Positions 59,067 through 64,000 of a stretch of 64,000 nt of DNA are shown one piece after another. The number at the start of each line of letters is the position of its first letter. Within the stretch, counting starts at the first letter, position 1. The notes under the pieces were generated by a model. That model ran no database searches and was not told the origin of the DNA. It saw only the letters and a list, made by a program, of their open reading frames with translations. This DNA is from Canicola haemoglobinophilus (GTDB taxonomy: Bacteria > Pseudomonadota > Gammaproteobacteria > Enterobacterales > Pasteurellaceae). The translations under genes were made by a program, and so were the position numbers. The DNA lies in contig NZ_MUXZ01000008.1 of the NCBI RefSeq assembly GCF_002015075.1, positions 124,001-188,000 on the forward strand, given 5' to 3'.

Positions 59067-60976
59067 TTTGTTCCTTTTTCGCCTTGTAATTGAACCTGTG
59101 GCAAGCGGACATTTAAATAATAATCCATAATTTGTCGCACAACAGGACCTGCATTGCTTCCACCGCCACCCGCATTTTCTAAAATCACAGCAACAACCAT
59201 TTTAGGATCGTTATAAGGCGCGTATCCAATAAACCAAGCGTGATCGTGGAACTTATTATCCAGTTCACTTGCATTATAAGTTTGATTTTCCTTCAGGCTA
59301 AAAACTTGTGCTGTGCCTGATTTCCCAGCCGCTCGGTAATTTGCATCAGCAAAAGGTTTTCGCCCCGTGCCATTAGGTGCGTGTATAACGTTATACATAC
59401 CTCGTTTTGCAGCTTCCCAAAACGCTGCTCGAGGTTCAGTAATATCTTCATATAAATGAGGATCTTGATAAGGTTGAATCTCTGACCCTTCAATCGCTTT
59501 CATTAAGTGCGGTGTGTTTACCTTACCATTATTAATTAAAACCGCTGTTGCTTTAGCAACTTGTAATGGTGTTGCTGTCCAATAACCCTGACCAATGCCA
59601 ACAGAAATCGTATCACCTTGTACCCATTGTCTTTTATAGCGTTTTTGTTTCCATTCTCGGCTTGGCATAATCGCTGCAGTTTCTTCTTGAATATCTATAC
59701 CCGTTGGTACCCCGAACCCGAAGCGCTTCATCCATTGAGATAAGCGGTCAATCCCCATGTTGTAAGCTAACTGATAAAAATAAGTATCAGAAGATTCCAC
59801 AATAGCCTTATTCAAATCCGTATAGCCATGACCTGATTTTTTCCAATCGCGGAAACGTTTTGTGGTATTTGGTAACATCCAATAGCCCGGATCAAATATA
59901 GTTGTACTGGTGGTAATCAAATTTTCTTGTAATCCAGCCGTAGCAATAAAAGGTTTTACAGTTGAGGCTGGTGGATAAGCGCCTTGAGTCACGCGGCTGT
60001 ACAAAGGGCGATTAGGATCTTCTAATAATCGTTTGTAATCAGCCCCTGAAATCCCACCCACAAAAAGATTGTTATCATAGCTCGGTGTTGACACCATGGC
60101 TAAAATACCACTGTCTTTAGGGTCTAAAACCACCACTGCTGCACGGCGATTGCCTAATAAATCCGTGATGTAACGCTGCAATGCTAAATCAATAGTTAAG
60201 CGAATACTTTTTCCCGCAATTGCTGGCTGTTCTCTTAACTTGCGAATAACTTTGCCTCGATTATTTACTTCTACTTCTTCAAAGCCTACAGTGCCATGTA
60301 ATTCATCTTCGTAATAACGTTCAATGCCGAGCTTACCAATATCATGAGAACCTGCATAATTTGGATATTTTTCGTTTTTCTTTAAGCGCTCCACATCTCT
60401 GTCATTAATCTTCGCAACATAGCCTAAAATATGGGTCAATGGTTCGCCATATAAGTAATGGCGTTTAAAATAAGGACGTACATCCAAGCTTGGATAGTTG
60501 TATTGATTTACTGCAAAACGTGCGATTTGTTCTTCACTTAAATCGCCTTTAAGCAGAATTGGGGTGTAGCGAGATGAACGACGCCGCTCCTTTTTGAAAT
60601 TTTCAATATCATCATCAGTTAAGCCAACGATATAGCGTAGTTCTTCAAAAGTGCGGTCTAAATTCTCTACTTTTTCTGGCACAATATATAAGCCGAAGAA
60701 AGTGATATTTTCCGCTAATAACTCGCCATAACGATCGTAAATCAATCCTCGAGTTGGTGGTAATGGTAGTAATTTAATTCGGTTACCATTCGATCTTGTT
60801 TGATAAGTTTCATAATTAACAATTTGTAAATGATACAAATTGGTAAATAAAATTGCTGATAAGCCTAAAACGCCTAAAAAAGAGATAAGTGCGCGGCGAG
60901 CAAATAGATTGCGCTCGGCTTTTTTATCTCGAATAGGTGTTTGTGTAGGTTGTGAAAGCAATTTTTTTAAATTCAT
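59063..60976 (-). CDS. mrdA: Penicillin-binding protein 2 (elongation transpeptidase)
   Basis: Class B PBP, 637 residues, with one N-terminal helix (ALISFLGVLGLSAILFTNLY), a pedestal domain (PTRGLIYDRYGELLAEN) and the transpeptidase domain with SxxK YPPASTVKPF, SxD in VESSDTYFY and KSGTAQ in AAGKSGTAQVF. Uptake signals lie at 59505 and 60649. Operon partner of rodA. Confidence 0.96.
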   Translation of the reverse strand: MNLKKLLSQPTQTPIRDKKAERNLFARRALISFLGVLGLSAILFTNLYHLQIVNYETYQTRSNGNRIKLLPLPPTRGLIYDRYGELLAENITFFGLYIVPEKVENLDRTFEELRYIVGLTDDDIENFKKERRRSSRYTPILLKGDLSEEQIARFAVNQYNYPSLDVRPYFKRHYLYGEPLTHILGYVAKINDRDVERLKKNEKYPNYAGSHDIGKLGIERYYEDELHGTVGFEEVEVNNRGKVIRKLREQPAIAGKSIRLTIDLALQRYITDLLGNRRAAVVVLDPKDSGILAMVSTPSYDNNLFVGGISGADYKRLLEDPNRPLYSRVTQGAYPPASTVKPFIATAGLQENLITTSTTIFDPGYWMLPNTTKRFRDWKKSGHGYTDLNKAIVESSDTYFYQLAYNMGIDRLSQWMKRFGFGVPTGIDIQEETAAIMPSREWKQKRYKRQWVQGDTISVGIGQGYWTATPLQVAKATAVLINNGKVNTPHLMKAIEGSEIQPYQDPHLYEDITEPRAAFWEAAKRGMYNVIHAPNGTGRKPFADANYRAAGKSGTAQVFSLKENQTYNASELDNKFHDHAWFIGYAPYNDPKMVVAVILENAGGGGSNAGPVVRQIMDYYLNVRLPQVQLQGEKGTN

Positions 60977-60992
60977 AGAAAACAGACCGCAC

Positions 60993-61460
60993 TTACTCTC
61001 GGTGATAAGGATGGTTTGTGCTCAATGACCAAGCACGGTATAAACTTTCCGCCACCACAACACGCACTAATGGATGAGGTAAGGTTAAAGGAGAGAGTGA
61101 CCAACTTTGTTCTGCCGCCGCCTTACATTCTGGCGATAATCCTTCAGGTCCGCCAATTAAAAGCGCAACATCTCGCCCATCATTTTTCCAGCCTTCTAAT
61201 TGTTGTGCTAATTGCTCCGTTGTCCAAGGCTTACCGGGAATATCTAAGGTAACAATGCGATGTTTCTGACAAACAGATAACATAGCTTTACCTTCTTGCT
61301 CTAGAATACGTTTAATATCAGCATTTTTTCCACGTTTCCCAGCAGGGATTTCGATCAATTCAAAAGGCATATCTTTGGGGAAACGGCGTTGATATTCCTC
61401 AAAACCTTTTGTTACCCAGTCGGGCATTTTTGTACCAACAGCAATTAATTGAATTTTCAT
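60993..61460 (-). CDS. rlmH: 23S rRNA pseudouridine1915 N3-methyltransferase RlmH
   Basis: SPOUT-family methyltransferase of 155 residues: MKIQLIAVGTKMPDWV start, LDIPGKPWTTEQLAQ and LLIGGPEGLSPECK, and C-terminal knot residues LPHPLVRVVVAESLYRAWS. Sits between rsfS and mrdA as in E. coli. An uptake signal (60986-60994) overlaps its stop. Confidence 0.96.
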   Translation of the reverse strand: MKIQLIAVGTKMPDWVTKGFEEYQRRFPKDMPFELIEIPAGKRGKNADIKRILEQEGKAMLSVCQKHRIVTLDIPGKPWTTEQLAQQLEGWKNDGRDVALLIGGPEGLSPECKAAAEQSWSLSPLTLPHPLVRVVVAESLYRAWSLSTNHPYHRE

Positions 61461-61477
61461 AGGCTAAAGTGCGGTTA

Positions 61478-61786
61478 TTATCCCCAAAGTTTTTCCAATT
61501 GATACATTTCACGGCTATCCGCTTGCATAATATGTACAATGGCTTGTCCGAAATCAACGACGACCCAATCAGCCGTTGCTTTACCTTCTTCGCCAAAAGT
61601 TTCAACGCCAGCTTGTTTGCTTTCATCAATTAATTTTTGCGCTAAGGACATAACATGGCGACTTGAAGTTCCTGTACATAAAATCATGTGATCGGTAATG
61701 GAAGATTTACCACGGACATCAAGAGTTAAAATATCGGTACCTTTTAAATCATCTAATTTATTGACTAAAAAATCGACTAAATTCAT
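61478..61786 (-). CDS. rsfS: Ribosome silencing factor RsfS
   Basis: Binds ribosomal protein L14 and blocks subunit joining in stationary phase. The 102 residues show LDVRGKSSITDHMILCTGTSSRHV and ADWVVVDFGQAIVHIM, the family core. First gene seen of the leftward rsfS-rlmH-mrdA-rodA-rlpA-dacA-ybeD-lipBA series; promoter sequence upstream is not obvious. Confidence 0.95.
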   Translation of the reverse strand: MNLVDFLVNKLDDLKGTDILTLDVRGKSSITDHMILCTGTSSRHVMSLAQKLIDESKQAGVETFGEEGKATADWVVVDFGQAIVHIMQADSREMYQLEKLWG

Positions 61787-61930
61787 TTTGTTCTCAGTTT
61801 GGGAATGCGTTAATTAAAAGTGCGCAATTTTAGCACGAGTTGCGACATTGAGGAATATTGTTAGGGGATTACTTGGCAATTAATGTATGAGTTTGGCTTG
61901 TGCTGTGAGAATAAATATTGGAATAGAAAA

Positions 61931-61970
61931 CAACCGCACTTTGTACGATCTAAAAGTGCGGTTGTTTTTT
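61931..61970 (-). terminator. Terminator after napC formed by two uptake signals
   Basis: A 12-bp stem CAACCGCACTTT / AAAGTGCGGTTG uses facing uptake signals (61933-61941 and 61954-61962). On the minus strand it is followed by TTTTCTATT; it lies three bases after the napC stop. The + side also has six T. Confidence 0.85.
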
Positions 61971-61972
61971 GA

Positions 61973-62593
61973 TTATTTTTGTTCTGGTAAGAAACCAGAT
62001 TGCACGTCTTTCATATTAGGTAATTGGTGAGCAATACCTTTATGGCAATCAATACAGGTTTTACCTTGTTCTTGTGCCATCGCATGCATTTTTTGTGCCA
62101 CTGTTTTTTGCTGAGTGCTGTCCATGTCATTGAAATTATGGCAGTTACGGCACTCTTGTGAATCATTGGCTTTCATACGCGCCCATTCACGTTGTGCCAT
62201 TTCTAAGCGATGTGCCTCGAATTTTTCTTTGGTGTCCACTTTGCCAGTAATATGTGCATAAACTTCTTTTGCAGCTTCGATTTTACGCGTCCATTTTGGA
62301 ATAAATTCATGCGGTAAGTGACAATCAGCACAAGTGGCTTTGACACCACTACGGTTCATATAATGTACAGAATGGCGATATTCAGGTACAACATCATTCA
62401 TGTGGCAACTAGAACAAAATTCTTCTGTATTCGTATATTCAAGTGCGGTGTTAAATCCGCCCCAAAAAATAATACCCGCAATAAAGGATAATGTGATCAA
62501 TACGCCAACAGCAATACGGCTAGGCTTGCTGAACCATTGCCAAAAGCCTTTGATTAAGCGCACAATGATATTTGATTTTTTTTCATTTGCCAT
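61973..62593 (-). CDS. napC: Tetrahaem cytochrome c NapC
   Basis: NapC/NirT-family quinol dehydrogenase, 206 residues: one N-terminal membrane anchor (IAVGVLITLSFIAGIIFWGGF) and four haem sites CSSCHM, CADCHL, CRNCHN and CIDCHK. Passes electrons from the quinol pool to NapAB. Last gene of the nap operon. Uptake signal at 62441. Confidence 0.96.
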   Translation of the reverse strand: MANEKKSNIIVRLIKGFWQWFSKPSRIAVGVLITLSFIAGIIFWGGFNTALEYTNTEEFCSSCHMNDVVPEYRHSVHYMNRSGVKATCADCHLPHEFIPKWTRKIEAAKEVYAHITGKVDTKEKFEAHRLEMAQREWARMKANDSQECRNCHNFNDMDSTQQKTVAQKMHAMAQEQGKTCIDCHKGIAHQLPNMKDVQSGFLPEQK

Positions 62594-62607
62594 ACATCTA
62601 TCCTTAA

Positions 62608-63033
62608 TTAGTTACCATAGCCTTTCATTGGTTTAAATTCATTTGGCACAATAGGCTCAACGTCTGCTTGTGGCACATGGCAATGTAAACAGAAATAACG
62701 GCGTGGTGCAGTTTGACCTGTTACATTCCCGTTGCGATCAGTAAAGTGTGTTGGACTTATTCTCGTTGCCCCTGTAATTCTGGCATTTTCTGGGCTATGA
62801 CAAGTTAAACATTGGTTTGTGTTTTTAGTTACCTGATAGTTGGCAACACTATGTGGAATCATTGGTGGCTGATTAACATAGTTTAATGCTGGCGTTTCAC
62901 TTTCTTTAACATGATTGTGAAATGCGGCTGGTACATTTTCCGCAGCATCTTGGTAGTTTTTGCCAACGTCTTGTGTGGCAAACGCAGAAGAAACTAAAAG
63001 TGCGGTAGCTAATAATATGGTTTTTTTCATCAT
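62608..63033 (-). CDS. napB: Dihaem cytochrome c NapB (nitrate reductase small subunit)
   Basis: Periplasmic electron-transfer subunit of NapA. The 141 residues have a signal peptide (LLVSSAFA) and two haem sites CLTCHS and CLHCHV. It overlaps the napH stop by four bases and is 14 bases before napC. Uptake signal at 62998 in the signal-peptide codons. Confidence 0.96.
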   Translation of the reverse strand: MMKKTILLATALLVSSAFATQDVGKNYQDAAENVPAAFHNHVKESETPALNYVNQPPMIPHSVANYQVTKNTNQCLTCHSPENARITGATRISPTHFTDRNGNVTGQTAPRRYFCLHCHVPQADVEPIVPNEFKPMKGYGN

Positions 63034-63902
63034 TTTTGATCACTCCCAGAATGATTAAATCTATTGCTAAATATAAATACTTTTTCAGCACAAACATCAA
63101 TACAACGTCCGCAACTGATACAATCTTTTGAAAGCACAAGCTGGCTTTCGTTGTTTTTACCATGTAATGGTGCTCGTAAAACTTGTGGCTCAGGACAAAC
63201 GTTGTAGCAATCCATACAGTTGTCACATTTTTTTCGGTCAATCACTTTAATACGCAATAAACTCTTGGCACCAATGACACCATAGCTTGCGCCAATTGGA
63301 CAAAGATGACCGCACCAACCATGTTCCACAATAAATAAGTCAAATAAGAAAACGGCTAAGATCAACCAAGTTGTTGCACCAAGCCCGTAAATTAATGCTC
63401 TTCCCAAGGCTGCAACGGGATTTATCCATTCCCATAACAGCACGCCACTGATTGCGCTGCCAATTAAAATCATCAGCAAAATGCCATAACGTAAGTTGCG
63501 AGGAATTTTAGCACTTTGGCGAATACCTAATTTACGTCTTAGCCAAGCGGCACAATCTGTCACTACATTCAGTGGGCAAACCCAAGCACAAAAAACTTTG
63601 CTACCCAATAAGGCATATATTGCTACCACAATAATGGTACCAATAATGGTTAAGCTATTGGGCAAATAACCTGTTGCTAGACTTTCGGCAGTAATAAGCG
63701 GATCTGTTAGCGGAATGGTATCTAGTAACAAACTGCCACTGTAATTGCCTTTTAATATCCAAAAGTTCAGATAAGGTCCGCTTAAGAACATGGCGAGAAT
63801 ACTAAATTGGCTTAATCGGCGCCAAATGAGAAAACGATTGGCATACCAAAAACCTAATTTTTCTCGCACTTCTTTACCAGCGTATTTAGGAGCATTTGCC
63901 AT
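63030..63902 (-). CDS. napH: Quinol dehydrogenase membrane component NapH
   Basis: Inner-membrane Fe-S protein forming with NapG a ubiquinol/menaquinol dehydrogenase. The 290 residues have four helices, the conserved cytoplasmic CAWVCPLN and CGHLCPIGA motifs, and two 4Fe-4S ferredoxin motifs CDNCMDCYNVCPEP and CISCGRCIDVCAE. Its ATG overlaps the napG stop by one base (TAATG). Confidence 0.95.
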   Translation of the reverse strand: MANAPKYAGKEVREKLGFWYANRFLIWRRLSQFSILAMFLSGPYLNFWILKGNYSGSLLLDTIPLTDPLITAESLATGYLPNSLTIIGTIIVVAIYALLGSKVFCAWVCPLNVVTDCAAWLRRKLGIRQSAKIPRNLRYGILLMILIGSAISGVLLWEWINPVAALGRALIYGLGATTWLILAVFLFDLFIVEHGWCGHLCPIGASYGVIGAKSLLRIKVIDRKKCDNCMDCYNVCPEPQVLRAPLHGKNNESQLVLSKDCISCGRCIDVCAEKVFIFSNRFNHSGSDQK

Positions 63903-64000
63903 TATTTACTCTCCGGTTGACGAACAGGTAAGGAAATTAAACCTTCAGGTGCAAGAGAATGCCCCGCCTTATCTTTCTCTTCCCAACCTAAGCGATAATG
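63902..64000 (-). CDS. napG: NapG ferredoxin-type protein, C-terminal end (partial)
   Basis: Runs off the right edge. The last 32 residues are readable on the minus strand, including RLGWEEKDKAG and ending LPVRQPESK, matching the NapG C terminus in sense and position. Identification rests mainly on the napGHBC order. Confidence 0.85.
   Translation of the reverse strand, partial: HYRLGWEEKDKAGHSLAPEGLISLPVRQPESK

Larger units (their letters stand above)
910..63006. repeat. About 51 exact Haemophilus uptake signal sequences (AAGTGCGGT)
   Basis: Starts of exact 9-mers. Plus orientation: 910, 4088, 5903, 7922, 8389, 14022, 15459, 16173, 21008, 24448, 25512, 27960, 30831, 34758, 42490, 42989, 44237, 45770, 48687, 52124, 53747, 55167, 55832, 57862, 59505, 60649, 61467, 61954, 62441, 62998. 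Minus orientation (ACCGCACTT): 1154, 3481, 4875, 19555, 20143, 24644, 25739, 29522, 34719, 36839, 37509, 38775, 39557, 43292, 45516, 48703, 49554, 52611, 53836, 60986, 61933. They are the Hin-type signals recognised during natural DNA uptake. Counted by eye, so one or two may be missed. Confidence 0.93.

Noticed and set aside
1..64000. Tetranucleotide or longer tandem repeats for phase variation
   Set aside because: None of the long SSR tracts typical of Haemophilus contingency loci was seen; only short homopolymers such as the A8 in cpxA.
1..64000. CRISPR arrays, tRNA or rRNA genes, insertion sequences, prophage
   Set aside because: No spaced direct repeats, no cloverleaf or rRNA-like segments, no transposase or phage genes.

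Overview
The window is a contiguous, AT-rich, gene-dense stretch of a gammaproteobacterial chromosome from the genus Haemophilus (Pasteurellaceae). I count about 51 exact copies of the 9-base Haemophilus uptake signal AAGTGCGGT on either strand, roughly one per 1.25 kb, which is the density known for H. influenzae-type genomes. Gene content (Nap and Nrf respiration, ribose operon, OapA, OmpP1/FadL, DprA) agrees. Gene order, as I recall it, is not that of H. influenzae Rd: blocks lying far apart in Rd are joined here and some Rd neighbours are missing. I therefore call it Haemophilus sp. and leave the species open. There are no rRNA or tRNA genes, CRISPR arrays, prophages or insertion sequences.

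Layout. 1-10.7 kb: end of the dcw cluster (mraY', murD, ftsW, murG, murC, ddlB, ftsQ, ftsA, ftsZ) plus lpxC, all on +, covering peptidoglycan precursor synthesis, divisome and lipid A. 10.8-15.3 kb: pheA; leftward tsaD - small membrane protein - tdk; competence gene dprA with a CRE-like CRP-S site. 15.2-19.7 kb: rsmD, ftsY, rraA, menA, trmO. 19.7-25.8 kb: ribose operon rbsDACBKR with a CRP site and a near-perfect RbsR operator. 25.8-28.4 kb: leftward bamE, cpxR and a cpxA split by one extra A in an A8 tract. 28.4-32.8 kb: yejK, yejLM, and a barrel-only amidohydrolase of unknown substrate. 32.8-37 kb: nrfABCD with NarP-, FNR- and Fur-like sites upstream. 37-41 kb: yfcZ, fadL (FadR box), ogt, mutH, ygdQ/terC. 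41-47.2 kb: oapA, epmB/efp, ftsEX, asd. 47.2-53.6 kb: CcdA/thioredoxin pair, pldB, a polar amino acid ABC transporter, and a DASS carboxylate transporter. 53.8-61.8 kb: leftward lipA-lipB-ybeD-dacA-rlpA-rodA-mrdA-rlmH-rsfS, which joins lipoylation to cell elongation. 61.9-64 kb: napC, napB, napH and the end of napG.

How it fits together: two morphogenesis machines are present, division (FtsW/Q/A/Z/E/X) and elongation (RodA/PBP2/DacA/RlpA), with envelope biogenesis (LpxC, YejM, BamE, Cpx). Two periplasmic anaerobic pathways form a nitrate-to-nitrite-to-ammonium route (Nap then Nrf), with menaquinone (MenA) as quinone source. Uptake signals recur as inverted pairs at gene ends, where they double as terminator stems.

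The observations most worth a second look are the A8 frameshift in cpxA, the FtsZ with a ~36-residue N-domain insertion and non-canonical C-terminal peptide, the stacked regulatory sites upstream of nrfA, separation of ftsY from ftsEX, a DASS transporter next to lipA with no citrate-lyase genes, a CcdA/thioredoxin pair between asd and pldB, and nested hairpins in several intergenic regions. I did not find a clearly new multi-gene system.
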